Shown here: piece by piece, positions 24,825 through 34,416 of the stretch
Position numbering within the stretch: position 1 is the first letter of the stretch
How the letters are laid out: the number at the start of each line of letters is the position of its first letter
The notes under the pieces: generated by a model
What the model saw: the letters and a program-made list of their open reading frames with translations, nothing else
Databases searched by the model: none
Told to the model about the DNA's origin: nothing
Program-made: the position numbers and the translations under genes
From: Halioglobus sp.
GTDB taxonomy: Bacteria > Pseudomonadota > Gammaproteobacteria > Pseudomonadales > Halieaceae
Direction: 5' to 3'
NCBI GenBank assembly: GCA_028825045.1
Contig: JAPKAY010000034.1
Span: forward strand, 1 to 40,355
DNA: 40,355 bases

Positions 24825-27509
24825 TTATGGCAAGACCAAATACTGAAGGGGGCCTCTTCGTCCGCGACCATTGCCGACGAGAAAACCATCGGTTCCGTCG
24901 GCATCGTGATCGAATGAGACAACAGCATCCCCGCAACCCCGCTGCACATCTGGCGGATCAATCGCAACGAACGTCCCGCCGCTGCTGAGCGCAACAACAT
25001 CGGGCAAATTCTGTTCAATCTCCGTTCGGCAACCTCGTTGCACAAAATAAGCATCAGGCGTGCCGTCACCATTAATATCACCGAACGCGACGGTACGCGG
25101 ATGGCTTGCGCTCTGCAGAAATACCACCCCGTCATCTACGCCCTGGGCAAGACGATGTATTTCAAACCCTGTTTCGGAAGCGATCGCCATGTCAAGATCA
25201 CCATCGCCATCAATGTCGGCAAATGCAGCATCCAACAACCGCTGCGAGAAGCCAAGTGACGCGGAGACATCCAGGAACCCTGCCCCCGCCTGATTTTCGT
25301 ACATGCGCACACGGTCACTACCACAGACAACCAAGTCATCGTCGCCGTCATCATCAAAGTCAGCCGTCAGCGCGCAAAAGCTGGCCAATTCGCCGTCAAC
25401 GCCATACTCTGGTGCGGCAGAGAATGTGGTCCCACCGTTGTTAATAAACAGTTGATTGGAAGAAACATTCCCGTCAGTCCGTGGCCCCCAGTTGCTGACA
25501 AAGAGATCGGGGAGAGAATCATTGTTGGCATAAAGGAAGACGACGTCGCGTCCTCGACCATAGGAATCAGTGACTCCCCAAGAGGCGGCCTCATCGATAT
25601 AGCTTCCGTCCGCTTGCTGTATCCAAAGATTATTGTCACCTGTTCCGGAGCCTGCACCTGAACCTACCGAGCAGTAAATATCGGTACGCCCGTCATTGTT
25701 TACATCAGCGCTGGCGCATTCGTGCCTATCCGCCCCATTCATCTGGGGACTAATATTCAGGCCACTCCCATCACCCAATAGGAACAATTCCTGGGTAGGC
25801 TCATGTCGGATAAACAGTACATCTTGGAAGGTATCATCATTCAGGTCTTCGACCAGAAGACCGGCGGAGCCTCCATCGGCCAGAGGCAGGCCAATCGAAC
25901 TGGCAATATCAACCATATCGGCAACCGGGTCCGGGTCTGCGACCGTTAGACACGTGGTGCATGTCTGCGTCGTTCCACTACCGGGCCCTGGTCCTCCTCC
26001 GGCAAATTTCATCCAGACCGGGTAATTGTCATTAACAACCCAGGCTTCCGTCGACATCGTCGCGGTGATAGTGAAAGAATTCAGCACCAGGACATTGCTG
26101 AACGTAATACCGCTAGCGCCGCCTGGAATCCAGATAGTTGGCGCCGAACCATCAACGCGGAAGCTTTTACCCGTAATTGTCACCGTTGTTACTGTACCGG
26201 CTTCCACTTTGCCTGGAAAAAACGACCAGGGCTCGATGCGGGTCGTATAGGCGAACCTTGCATAGACATCAGATAGAGCGTTCGTATCGGAGTCATCGAG
26301 TTGAGCAATCGAGTTAAAACTTGCATATGCACCGTCGCCACTAATGGACACGTGCGTGGCAGGCACAACATTATCTGAGTTGCCCAATACGGAGATGGCG
26401 TTAATAGTAAAGTCAATTAGATCGACAGCAACAGCGATTAGTCCAGTCGACTGTCCAATATTGCTCCCATCGGTCAGGAACGCGACTCGGGTGGCATCCG
26501 AATTGATCGAAGGCGCCGCAGATTCTGCAGAGAATTGGGTTCCAGATAATTTCACTATCCGCTGGATGTTGGAGCCAGGGGTATGGACGAAAATATCGAC
26601 CACCGCATTGGTATCGCCGACAACCAGATTGCTGGCCGATGAGGAAAAACTGATCGTGTTTGATCCTGAGGCCATAGAGGGTTGGCCCGATGGAGCATCG
26701 CCCTCTCCCAGTACGCCATGCGAAATACGTTCGATGGTACCGCCGGCGTCGACGGAAAATACATCAGCTACACCGTTGCTATCACCCAAAACCAGATTAG
26801 TGGCCTCAGACGTAAAAGCGATTATTGTTCCGTCTGCATTACTACTGGGTTCAGTGGATGCGCCATCAGGAACTCCCCCCCCTGCCGCAACCGAACGGCG
26901 GCTTACCGAGCCTCCGCCGATATCAAAAGAAAACACATCGCTCACACCATTAGTATCGCTGGGATCGAGATTGCTCGCGTGCGAGGAAAATGCAACTGTA
27001 GAACCATCCGCAGACACCGAGGGACCTGCGCTATCAGCATTGCCCACAGGAATCGTTGCAAGCTGAGTCGTCCCCGCAGGAATATTTCGAATATAAATCT
27101 GTACTTGGCCGTTTGAGGCTGAGCCCAAGTTCGTGGCCGCCGATGCAAATGCGATTATCGAACCATCTCCAGAGATGGAGGGCTGCTTCGACCCCGCATT
27201 ACCTCCGTCGCCGGAAGGCGCCACTGAAACAAGCAAGATAGTGGAGGTGGTGGTGTCGAATCGGTATATATCGTCGATTGAGTTGGTGTCGGCGGGCACT
27301 AATGCGGCAACTGTGGTGAAGGTGATGTAGCGGCCATCGCTGGAAATTCCGCTGTCGTCCTCGACCGCTCCCGCCACCAGACCGGTTGATGTGACCGAGA
27401 CAGGCTCCATCCACACACATGCGGCTTGAGTCAGACAAAAGACAACAATCGCTGCAAGGCGCTGATTAATATAGTCTTTTTTTGAAGGTATTTTTGACAT
27501 GAATAGCAC
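24825..27509 (-). CDS. secreted PD40-like propeller + IPT-like + FG-GAP/VCBS repeat protein
   Basis: This is an 894-aa exported protein with a hydrophobic signal segment at about 17-31 ending near QAAC (a poor lipobox). Residues 50-420 hold five to six beta-propeller-like repeats of the form SSxASNLVxGDTNxVxDVF. About 422-505 resembles an IPT/TIG immunoglobulin-like domain (AGTVTTVTITGKSF). About 550-894 carry at least six FG-GAP/VCBS Ca-binding loops, such as DVNNDGRTDIY, DFDDDGDDDLVVCG, DIDGDGDLDMAIAS and DINGDGTPDAYF. It probably acts in adhesion or surface binding. The frame opens at GTG 27509 (AGGTGG 4 nt upstream). The in-frame ATG at 27500 is the alternative start. It appears to be a single-gene unit. 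Confidence 0.85.
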   Translation of the reverse strand: MLFMSKIPSKKDYINQRLAAIVVFCLTQAACVWMEPVSVTSTGLVAGAVEDDSGISSDGRYITFTTVAALVPADTNSIDDIYRFDTTTSTILLVSVAPSGDGGNAGSKQPSISGDGSIIAFASAATNLGSASNGQVQIYIRNIPAGTTQLATIPVGNADSAGPSVSADGSTVAFSSHASNLDPSDTNGVSDVFSFDIGGGSVSRRSVAAGGGVPDGASTEPSSNADGTIIAFTSEATNLVLGDSNGVADVFSVDAGGTIERISHGVLGEGDAPSGQPSMASGSNTISFSSSASNLVVGDTNAVVDIFVHTPGSNIQRIVKLSGTQFSAESAAPSINSDATRVAFLTDGSNIGQSTGLIAVAVDLIDFTINAISVLGNSDNVVPATHVSISGDGAYASFNSIAQLDDSDTNALSDVYARFAYTTRIEPWSFFPGKVEAGTVTTVTITGKSFRVDGSAPTIWIPGGASGITFSNVLVLNSFTITATMSTEAWVVNDNYPVWMKFAGGGPGPGSGTTQTCTTCLTVADPDPVADMVDIASSIGLPLADGGSAGLLVEDLNDDTFQDVLFIRHEPTQELFLLGDGSGLNISPQMNGADRHECASADVNNDGRTDIYCSVGSGAGSGTGDNNLWIQQADGSYIDEAASWGVTDSYGRGRDVVFLYANNDSLPDLFVSNWGPRTDGNVSSNQLFINNGGTTFSAAPEYGVDGELASFCALTADFDDDGDDDLVVCGSDRVRMYENQAGAGFLDVSASLGFSQRLLDAAFADIDGDGDLDMAIASETGFEIHRLAQGVDDGVVFLQSASHPRTVAFGDINGDGTPDAYFVQRGCRTEIEQNLPDVVALSSGGTFVAIDPPDVQRGCGDAVVSFDHDADGTDGFLVGNGRGRRGPLQYLVLP

Positions 27510-27861
27510 GATACCACCTAATTACTGCGCTGTATGCCAGAAATTTACAGAGTTGGTACAGCCACAGAGGCCAGAAATTTCCCCCAGATCAAGGCGCTCG
27601 CTCGGTTTCGGGCACACCGGAGTGTGCGCAGCTCTTTGATAGCGCCGCAGAAAATTTGTAAAAACGCGTGATAGTCACTTGATAGTGCGCGAATAAAGGC
27701 GGGACATCACACTACCTTACATGCCTGTTTGCACCGATAAGCCGCGCAGTCTGACCATTGAAGCGATGGCGCCTTGTTAACCCAATCCCATTTTAGGGGA
27801 CATTGCGAATCCTGGAAATCGGGCGCACAGGCGCCCTCCCTGAGTTAGCGAAATCGGTAAC
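27510..27861. other. 352-nt intergenic region between FG-GAP gene and TusA-like gene
   Basis: No credible ORF or RNA gene is seen. It contains the hairpin GCACAC-cgga-GTGTGC at 27612-27627. It also has two direct TGATAGT repeats 11 nt apart (27669-27690) and the terminator-like hairpin at 27821-27836. It should hold the promoter of the FG-GAP gene near its left end. Confidence 0.6.
27821..27836 (-). terminator. possible terminator hairpin of the TusA-like gene
   Basis: GGGCGC-acag-GCGCCC is a perfect 6-bp GC stem with a 4-nt loop, 26 nt past the stop of the TusA-like gene on the minus strand. The run that follows (GATTTCC) has only three T residues, so termination would be weak or Rho-assisted. 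Confidence 0.4.
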
Positions 27862-28104
27862 TCATCTTTTTTCCAGCAGGTAATTGTAAACGCCGTCCGC
27901 CTCTGTGCTATCGAGCAGAAGATGCCCGGATTGTTCGGCAAATACCCGAAAATCCCTGACTGAACCCTGATCCGTCGCAAGAACACGTAATTGCTGCCCC
28001 ACCTGCATCGCATTCAATGCCCGCTTGGCTTTCAACAAAGGCATAGGGCACTGCAAGCCAGTGGCATCCAGTACTATTAGTTCCAGTGCGGTCATCCTGC
28101 CCAT
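27862..28104 (-). CDS. TusA/SirA-family sulfur-carrier-like protein
   Basis: This small protein of 80 aa (77 if it starts at ATG 28095) has the defining N-terminal CPxP motif: LDATGLQCPMPLLKAKRAL with the putative sulfur-accepting Cys19. It then shows the beta-alpha fold typical of TusA/YedF proteins (LRVLATDQGSVRDFRVFAEQ, GVYNYLLEK). TusA relays persulfide sulfur for tRNA 2-thiouridine synthesis, while paralogues serve other sulfur transfers. The gene stands alone, divergent from the M48 protease gene, so I do not assign a symbol. Neither candidate start has a strong ribosome-binding site. Confidence 0.85.
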   Translation of the reverse strand: MGRMTALELIVLDATGLQCPMPLLKAKRALNAMQVGQQLRVLATDQGSVRDFRVFAEQSGHLLLDSTEADGVYNYLLEKR

Positions 28105-28268
28105 CGTCCGGCTATGTCAGCGCACAAGTATACGGGAAAGAACAGAACCGCCTAAACGTCCTCCATCTCTGGATAGTTCTGCATTTCGAGCAAAACGATT
28201 TGGTCCGATGCGGCTACCATGCAGTACAATACGAGACCAATGCATTTGTACTCTAACGGTTCTATTCT

Positions 28269-29744
28269 GTGCTTAATTTTACCAGGCTGACAGTGAGTGC
28301 GCGGCGCGCGATAGTCACTTTTACGCTATTAATAATGCTGGCAACGACCAGCTTGTCGACAGCCCAAGAGCTAAAACTGCCGAACCTCGGTGAAGCCAGT
28401 ACCAGCATGTTTTCATCGGAGTTCGAATACCAGTTGGGGCAGGCGTGGCTGAGAATGTTCCGCAGCCAGGTTTCTACTGTAGATGATCCGCTGCTTTTCG
28501 ATTATCTGGAAAACCTTATTTATGAGTTGGTCCGGCACAGTAAACTGGATGATCGCCGCATCGACCTGGTCGTGGTCGAGAATCCAACCATCAACGCTTT
28601 CGCTGTACCAGGGGGTGTCATCGGCGTTCACAACGGACTTTTACTTTGGGCCCAGAACGAGGATGAATTGGCCACGGTGCTGGCCCATGAAGTCGCTCAC
28701 CTGAGTCAACGCCACTTTTCCCGTGGCGTTGAGTACCAGAAAAAAATGCAACCCATTGCACTGGCGGCGATGCTTGCCAGCTTTGTGTTGATGGCCACCA
28801 CAGGTTCGGATATTGGATTAGCCTCACTGTCAGCGACGCAGGCCGCCGCACAAGATTCAGCCCTGCGTCATAGTCGAGGCAACGAGCAGGAAGCGGACCG
28901 AGTCGGCATGCAAACCCTGGCTGATGCCGGCATGGACCCTTACGCCGCGCCGGAAATGTTCGAGCGCATGATGCAATCTTCCCGCTATGCAGAAGGCGAC
29001 CAGGTACCTGAATTCCTGCGCTCGCACCCCCTGTCTCAAAACCGTATTGCCGATACACGCAACCGGGCTCGGCAGTATCCCAGAAAGCCCAGAGATAATG
29101 ACCTTAGCTACCAACTGATGCGATCTCGCGTTATCACCGAGCTTACGGAAACACCCGAAATGGCCGTTGAAAGGTTTCGTGGAGAGCTGGAGGGCACACC
29201 GCGTTCACAGGAGGCGACAATTTATGGGCTTGTACTGGCACTGACTTCTGCGGGGCGACCTGATGAGGCCAGCCTGGAACTGGACGCCATCTGGTCAACC
29301 AACCCCAACAGGCTGGAATATATCCTTGCCGATACCGACATTGACATGGCGCGCAATAAACCCGGGAAAGCTGCAAAAAAGCTGGCAAAGCAGCTACAGA
29401 CTACGCCAGGCAACCACCCCCTTGCCATGAGCTACGCCAAAGCACTAATGAAAAACCAGCAACCCCATATCGCTGAGGAAGTCCTTGTGGCGCAAAGCAA
29501 ACGCCGACCCAAAGACCCGAGCCTGTGGTATCTATTAGCAGAAGTGCAGGGTTTGGCGGGAAATATTCCCGGCTTACACCAGTCTCGAGCGGAATACTTC
29601 ATTCTCAACGGCGCTATGGATCAGGCGAAAAAGCAACTCGAATATGCACTGAAGCTAGCCAAGAGCGACTACCTGGCATCGGCAAAAATAAACCAACGGC
29701 TGGCGGATCTCACTCGCATGCAAGAACAGATGGAGGAACTCTAA
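28269..29744 (+). CDS. periplasmic M48 metalloprotease with TPR domain (BepA/YfgC-like)
   Basis: This is a 491-aa protein as opened at GTG 28269. GTG 28293 (MSARRAIVTF) is a good alternative, with AGG 6 nt upstream. A signal peptide ends near SLSTAQE. The zinc motif HEVAH is at 140-144, with the third ligand in NEQEADRVGMQTL. The PGGVIGVHNGLL segment and the DPYAAPEMFERM helix fit BepA. TPR-like repeats fill about 300-490. BepA proteins chaperone or degrade LptD/BAM substrates in the envelope. It is divergent from the TusA-like gene, across a 164-nt promoter region. Confidence 0.92.
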   Translation: MLNFTRLTVSARRAIVTFTLLIMLATTSLSTAQELKLPNLGEASTSMFSSEFEYQLGQAWLRMFRSQVSTVDDPLLFDYLENLIYELVRHSKLDDRRIDLVVVENPTINAFAVPGGVIGVHNGLLLWAQNEDELATVLAHEVAHLSQRHFSRGVEYQKKMQPIALAAMLASFVLMATTGSDIGLASLSATQAAAQDSALRHSRGNEQEADRVGMQTLADAGMDPYAAPEMFERMMQSSRYAEGDQVPEFLRSHPLSQNRIADTRNRARQYPRKPRDNDLSYQLMRSRVITELTETPEMAVERFRGELEGTPRSQEATIYGLVLALTSAGRPDEASLELDAIWSTNPNRLEYILADTDIDMARNKPGKAAKKLAKQLQTTPGNHPLAMSYAKALMKNQQPHIAEEVLVAQSKRRPKDPSLWYLLAEVQGLAGNIPGLHQSRAEYFILNGAMDQAKKQLEYALKLAKSDYLASAKINQRLADLTRMQEQMEEL

Positions 29745-29827
29745 TTTACCTCACCGAATCTACACCGATATAGGAGAACCTGAGGCAGTAGTGGCTCGGT
29801 ATACATTTTGGTTGGGTTACCCAGCAG

Positions 29828-29862
29828 GAGACGGTCTGCATCTTCTCCCGTCTCAGGTTTTG
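29828..29862 (+). terminator. possible terminator between the M48 gene and nadA
   Basis: GAGACGG (29828-29834) pairs perfectly with CCGTCTC (29848-29854) around a 13-nt loop, followed by AGGTTTTG. It is 84 nt past the M48 protease stop and sits between two convergent genes. The T-run is short, so the assignment is tentative. Confidence 0.4.
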
Positions 29863-29870
29863 CGTACCTC

Positions 29871-30947
29871 TCAGGCGTTACCCTTGACCGCCACCTGATT
29901 AAGCTCGCTCGCGAAGTCGAGCATACGACGAAGTGGAACCATGGCCTGCTCACCGACGGCAGGGTCAACGAAAATTTCATTGTCATTGCGCTCGAACACC
30001 TGCGCCAGGGTTTCCAGCTCATTCATCGCCATCCAGGGACACTGCGCGCAGCTGCGACAGGTCGCACCATTACCGGCAGTCGGTGCAATAATGAATTCCT
30101 TGTCCGGGGCCTGCTGCTGCAGCTTGTAAAATATGCCCTGGTCGGTCGCAACTATAAACTGCTTGTTATCCATTTCGCAGGCGGCACGAATAATTTGCGA
30201 GGTCGAACCGACCCGATCAGCCAGCTCTAGCACGGCGGCTGGCGACTCCGGATGAACCAAAACAGCCGCATCGGGATAGACACGCTGCATATCTGCTATT
30301 CCACGCGCCTTAAATTCCTCATGCACAATACAGGCACCGTCCCACATAAGGATGTCTGCGCCCGTCTGGTCTCGCACATAGTTACCCAAATGTTGATCCG
30401 GGGCCCAGATTATTTTTTTGCCTTGATCGGCCAGATGCTCCACAACATCAAGGGCGATACTGGAAGTGACGACCCAATCGGCCCGAGCCTTTACAGCAGC
30501 TGACGTATTGGCATAGACCACTACGGTGCGATCAGGGTGCTGGTCGCAAAAAGCAGAAAATTCCTCGATGGGACAGCCAATGTCCAGAGAACAGGTTGCC
30601 TCCAGCGTTGGCATTAGGACGCGCTTGTTCGGTGTAAGAATTTTGGCGGTTTCGCCCATGAATTTTACCCCGGCGACTACCAGCGTGGTAGCGGGATGAT
30701 CGCGGCCGAATCGCGCCATTTCCAGGGAGTCTGAGACGCAGCCGCCGGTCTCTTCAGCCAGCGATTGGATCGCAGGGGCAGTATAGTAATGCGCTACGAT
30801 GACGGCATTTTCTCGTTCCAGAAGAATCTTGATCTGATCCTTGAGCGAGCGCTCCTGCGCAGGGCTAAGCTGTTTCTGCTCAGCGTTATCCAGGTGAAAT
30901 TGCACCTGTTCGCGGATACTTTCCAGTTTATCAGATGCTAGACTCAT
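29871..30947 (-). CDS. nadA: NadA, quinolinate synthase
   Basis: This 358-aa enzyme starts at ATG 30947 ([10 protein letters not shown]), because homologues begin about here. An in-frame upstream start at 30989 would add 14 residues. [27 protein letters not shown] and [15 protein letters not shown] (C119), [11 protein letters not shown] (C206) and [13 protein letters not shown] (C303) give the three [4Fe-4S] ligands, offset by 6 from the E. coli numbering. It condenses iminoaspartate with dihydroxyacetone phosphate for NAD synthesis. It is divergent from the Ddn-like gene and monocistronic here. No NadR-type site was identified. Confidence 0.97.
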   Translation of the reverse strand: MSLASDKLESIREQVQFHLDNAEQKQLSPAQERSLKDQIKILLERENAVIVAHYYTAPAIQSLAEETGGCVSDSLEMARFGRDHPATTLVVAGVKFMGETAKILTPNKRVLMPTLEATCSLDIGCPIEEFSAFCDQHPDRTVVVYANTSAAVKARADWVVTSSIALDVVEHLADQGKKIIWAPDQHLGNYVRDQTGADILMWDGACIVHEEFKARGIADMQRVYPDAAVLVHPESPAAVLELADRVGSTSQIIRAACEMDNKQFIVATDQGIFYKLQQQAPDKEFIIAPTAGNGATCRSCAQCPWMAMNELETLAQVFERNDNEIFVDPAVGEQAMVPLRRMLDFASELNQVAVKGNA

Positions 30948-31051
30948 ACTCGGACAAAACACAGCAAAAATGGAAGGCGAGTCTAGCATAAACTGGTTCG
31001 CGATTGCGCCCAGACACTCGCCAAAACCACGGTCACAGCGGAGAAAACCTA

Positions 31052-31549
31052 ATGGTGGAATACGATTACGTCACAAAAAAACGCGCCAACGTCCGCACCA
31101 TTAAAGATTCGCAAGTGCCCACCATCCGCTTTGTAATGCGCTGGGTAACGAAACTCAACGTTGCTGTTTTCAGGGCCAGCAAGGGTCGCCTGATGAACAA
31201 ATTCATCGGGGGTTATGCGGTGTGTATCGTCACGGCCATGGGCGCCAAATCGGGAAAAATACGGCGCATCGCGCTAATTCATTTGCCACATGGCGACAAC
31301 AAGCTGCTGGTTGCCTCACAGGGGGGCATGGATAAAAGCCCGGTGTGGTACCACAACATTGTGGCCCACCCTAAAATTCAAATAATGGCTGATGGGGAAG
31401 AAAAAACGTACATCGCCCGGCAGGTTGATGACGAAGAGAAGGCCACGCTGTGGCCAAACCTGCTATCGATGTATCCCGACTTCGATGAGTACCAGGCACG
31501 CACCGACCGCAATATTCCCGTGTTCAGCTGCAGGCCAGAAGCAGGCTAA
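31052..31549 (+). CDS. Ddn/DUF385-family protein (F420-nitroreductase-like fold)
   Basis: This is a 165-aa protein from ATG 31052, with GGAG 8 nt upstream. A frame extension to 31004 lacks such a site. The family blocks are [22 protein letters not shown] (about 54-75), [22 protein letters not shown] and the C-terminal [16 protein letters not shown], with the conserved GxxSGxxR loop. Actinobacterial relatives such as Ddn use coenzyme F420, which most Gammaproteobacteria do not make. The cofactor here is therefore uncertain and could be FMN, haem or imported F420. Its stop directly abuts the stop of the facing crotonase gene. It is divergent from nadA. Confidence 0.8.
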   Translation: MVEYDYVTKKRANVRTIKDSQVPTIRFVMRWVTKLNVAVFRASKGRLMNKFIGGYAVCIVTAMGAKSGKIRRIALIHLPHGDNKLLVASQGGMDKSPVWYHNIVAHPKIQIMADGEEKTYIARQVDDEEKATLWPNLLSMYPDFDEYQARTDRNIPVFSCRPEAG

Positions 31550-32362
31550 TCAATTCTTCAACCACGCGGGCCAGTCCTCATTGATACTGGCAGTCCACTG
31601 GGCCGGGCGGCGCTCAAAATAGGCCATCCCTCCCTCAACCGCATCGGCTGTGGACATAGTGTGGTTCAGGGCACGACTCTCCAGGTCTGCCAACTCACCC
31701 AGTTGCATCCCTAATCCACGCCAGAGTAATTGTTTGTGCAGACCCACAGGCAGAGGCGCGCAATTGACACTAATATCGCGGGCAATTTCCAAAGCCGTGT
31801 CCAACACATTCTCCGACGCCACGCAGCGACCGGCTAATCCCCAGGCAACCGCTTCCTCCCCGGAGAGTCGCGGGGCGCGGACTAAAAGCTCAAAGGCACG
31901 TTCAAAACCAACCAGCCGGGGCAATACAAACTCCATCGCAAAGTCGGCCACAACCCCGCGGCGAGACTGCAGGAATCCGTATTTCCCCTCGTTGGCAAAT
32001 ACTCGCATATCCGCCTGCATCGCCACGCCTAAACCGGCCCCAATCGCATGACCGTTACAGGCTGCTATGACCGGCTTACGCAATTCCCAGGCCTGCATGC
32101 TAAGCGGGCAGGAGTTAACCTCCACACTTTGTGCAGCACCATCAAACGTACTCCCTCCCCCACTCATATCCGCGCCAGCGCAAAAGGCCTTACCAGCGCC
32201 GGTAACGACCACTACCCGCACCTCATCGTCCTCATCGCAGCGGCGATAGGCCAGTCCCAAGCCTTCAATTAGCGTACTTGAGAGGCTGTTTAGTACGTCA
32301 GGACGATTGAGTGTAATCAGCGCGATGCCGTCTGTGATGTCGAGTTTAAGCTCTTCGTTCAT
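31550..32362 (-). CDS. enoyl-CoA hydratase/isomerase (crotonase family)
   Basis: This is a 270-aa crotonase. The first oxyanion-hole segment is GKAFCAGADMSGG (about 57-69) and the second is CNGHAIGAGLGVAMQADM. The region after it reads LQSRRGVVADFAMEFVLPRLVG, close to the PaaG-like/isomerase pattern. It lacks the classic PExxLG acidic motif, so delta-isomerase or a non-hydratase role is as likely as hydration. AGGTG lies 8 nt before ATG 32362. It is unrelated in position to the steroid operon and is a single gene. The substrate is unknown. Confidence 0.85.
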   Translation of the reverse strand: MNEELKLDITDGIALITLNRPDVLNSLSSTLIEGLGLAYRRCDEDDEVRVVVVTGAGKAFCAGADMSGGGSTFDGAAQSVEVNSCPLSMQAWELRKPVIAACNGHAIGAGLGVAMQADMRVFANEGKYGFLQSRRGVVADFAMEFVLPRLVGFERAFELLVRAPRLSGEEAVAWGLAGRCVASENVLDTALEIARDISVNCAPLPVGLHKQLLWRGLGMQLGELADLESRALNHTMSTADAVEGGMAYFERRPAQWTASINEDWPAWLKN

Positions 32363-32691
32363 AAATTTAACACCTGATGAGGAAGTCGTAGCCTACTTCG
32401 GAGGTCGCGGCAGGCAATAGTGACTGCGGCCACGAAACGCTATCACATTGTGGCCACTGCAATCCCGCGGAATTTCACATAACCAGAGCCCGGCGCACTG
32501 GAGGCAGAGCGGAGCCAGTCGATTGGTATTTTTAAATAAACAATTACTAGAATTCCGATAAGTAATTCCGTATAACCTTATGTTATATAAAGAATAAGCC
32601 CCGCTAGGCGAACTAGCCAGCAAAACAACGACAGGGTGACGGATCGCACCTCAATCTCCCCGGTCAAGGGTTAAGCAGCTAGGAAGCAAGA
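32363..32691. promoter_or_regulatory. 329-nt intergenic region with dyad upstream of GGDEF-EAL gene
   Basis: No ORF or RNA gene is apparent. It contains an inverted repeat TATAAC-cttat-GTTATA at 32571-32587. Just before it are two direct AATTCCG copies (32551-32557 and 32564-32570, 13 nt apart). A GGCCAC/GTGGCC inverted repeat sits nearer the crotonase gene (32428-32455). The AT-rich stretch with the dyad lies about 105-140 nt before the GTG of the GGDEF-EAL gene and probably contains its promoter. I saw no c-di-GMP riboswitch. Confidence 0.4.
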
Positions 32692-34392
32692 GTGGACCAG
32701 CACACAATACTAATCATTTCCGACGACAAGACAGACCACCTGATTATTACGGCCTGTCTTGAGCGCGCGCTGCCTGCGAGATTCCACCTCGCGCCTGCGG
32801 CTGCGATGGAACGCCCGCTCGAAGCACTTCTGGACCCCAAAATAGACGCTGTCATCATGGCGCATGGCCCCGAATCAGAATATCTGCTGCGACTCGCCAA
32901 CAAAAACAAGGCCACGGCACCTCTAATCCTCCTGCTCGACAAAGCGGATCAGACCCAGATTGAGCAACTGCGCGAACTGGGTGCCCAGGATTATCTGATT
33001 CGTGGGCAACTACAGGATGCGTTGGTACACCGTGTGCTGGACTACAGTATTCAGCTCAAACAGGCGCGGGAGCAAATCCGGCAACTGTCCAATCGCGACC
33101 CCCTGACGGGTGTGCTCAACCGGGCGGGATTCCGCGCCCATATGGAACGCGCTATGGGTCGCTCGGAGCGATACGGCTTCAACACCGCGCTTTTATACAT
33201 CAACATCGATCAGTTCGCCAATATCAATGATCACTATGGTGAGGCCGACGGCGATGTGATGATCAAATCGATCTCTCGGCGTCTGGTCAATAAAATGCGC
33301 AACACCGACAGCATCGCACGGCTTGGCGGCGACGAATTTGCCGTGGTGCTCGAGGATGTCAACTCACTGGCGGACGTTGAGCTCATTGCGGGAAAAATGC
33401 TCAAGTCTATCTCCGCCCCGATGATCCTGAGTGAACAACAAGTCGCGGTGGAAGCCAGTATCGGCGCCGCCATTTTCCCAGAGGACGGAACTGAATTTTC
33501 CGACCTGGTAGAACATGCCCGCAGCGCCATGCAGCAAGCAAAGAGCATGGAGGGCGGCCGCTTCATTCGCTTCTCTGAAACACTCACTTTTGACATTGCC
33601 GGTAACAGCTCCCTGGCGGGAGAATTGCGAACCGCTGTCCGCAAAAACCAGTTCGAACTCCACTACCAACCGCGCATAGACCTCTCTACCGGCCAATTGG
33701 TAGGACTGGAGGCCCTCTTGCGTTGGAATCATCCAGAGCGCGGCTTGGTACTTCCGGGTGAATTCATCTCTGTCTGTGAGGATATGGGGCTAATGAAAAC
33801 CATTGGTTACCAGGTCATTCAACACGCCTGTAGTGCGCAGTCCTGGCTCGCTGAACAGAACATGCAAAACGTAGACGTTGCCGTCAATATTTCCTTTTCC
33901 CAGATCCAGGATGATCGCTTTGTGAGTATCGTCAAAGACATCATCGCACGCAGCGGAGCAGACGCTTCGCGTATTGAGTTTGAATTGACAGAATCGACTA
34001 TTCTGAAAAGTTCGTCTGGGATCAAAGACCGCATGGATAGCTTACGCGAACTCGGCATTTCCTTTTCTCTGGACGACTTTGGAACAGGTTTTTCACAGCT
34101 TTCTCACCTCACCGAGCTACCGATTTCTGCGCTGAAGATCGACGCCTGCTTTGTGCGTGAACTCCCCAACAACGACCACCAGGCAGCTGTATGTACGATG
34201 ATCATCGAGATGGGTCGACGGCTGGATATACTCGTGGTGGCAGAGGGAGCCGAAACTCATGAGCAGATTGAATTCTTGCGCGAACATCACTGTCAGCAAG
34301 TACAGGGATTTTATTTCAGCCCCGCAATTCCCCTGCAGCAGCTCCCACGTTTTGTGCAGGAGCAGGGCCTGAATCGTCGCGGTCAGTTGTAG
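32692..34392 (+). CDS. degenerate REC-GGDEF-EAL c-di-GMP enzyme
   Basis: This 566-aa protein starts at GTG 32692, with AGGA 7 nt upstream. The N-terminal receiver-like domain (1-120) has IISDDK, but the expected phosphoacceptor is not an Asp (IDAVIMAHGP, about 51-60) and the conserved Lys is Arg (YLIRGQ), so phosphorylation looks unlikely. GGDEF is intact at 212-216, with an I-site RNTD at 203-206. The EAL domain is intact: E340AL, VNISFSQ, FELTES, DDFGTGFS, LKID and VAEGAE. It can plausibly make and break c-di-GMP. It is soluble, with no membrane segment. The stop is 24 nt from the opposing DGC stop. Confidence 0.92.
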   Translation: MDQHTILIISDDKTDHLIITACLERALPARFHLAPAAAMERPLEALLDPKIDAVIMAHGPESEYLLRLANKNKATAPLILLLDKADQTQIEQLRELGAQDYLIRGQLQDALVHRVLDYSIQLKQAREQIRQLSNRDPLTGVLNRAGFRAHMERAMGRSERYGFNTALLYINIDQFANINDHYGEADGDVMIKSISRRLVNKMRNTDSIARLGGDEFAVVLEDVNSLADVELIAGKMLKSISAPMILSEQQVAVEASIGAAIFPEDGTEFSDLVEHARSAMQQAKSMEGGRFIRFSETLTFDIAGNSSLAGELRTAVRKNQFELHYQPRIDLSTGQLVGLEALLRWNHPERGLVLPGEFISVCEDMGLMKTIGYQVIQHACSAQSWLAEQNMQNVDVAVNISFSQIQDDRFVSIVKDIIARSGADASRIEFELTESTILKSSSGIKDRMDSLRELGISFSLDDFGTGFSQLSHLTELPISALKIDACFVRELPNNDHQAAVCTMIIEMGRRLDILVVAEGAETHEQIEFLREHHCQQVQGFYFSPAIPLQQLPRFVQEQGLNRRGQL

Positions 34393-34416
34393 TCCTTCGC
34401 CCTATTCCATTTACGG

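Noticed and set aside
27580..27600. FNR/Anr box near TTGATCTGGGGG (minus strand)
   Set aside because: Only one half-site matches; the second half lacks ATCAA.
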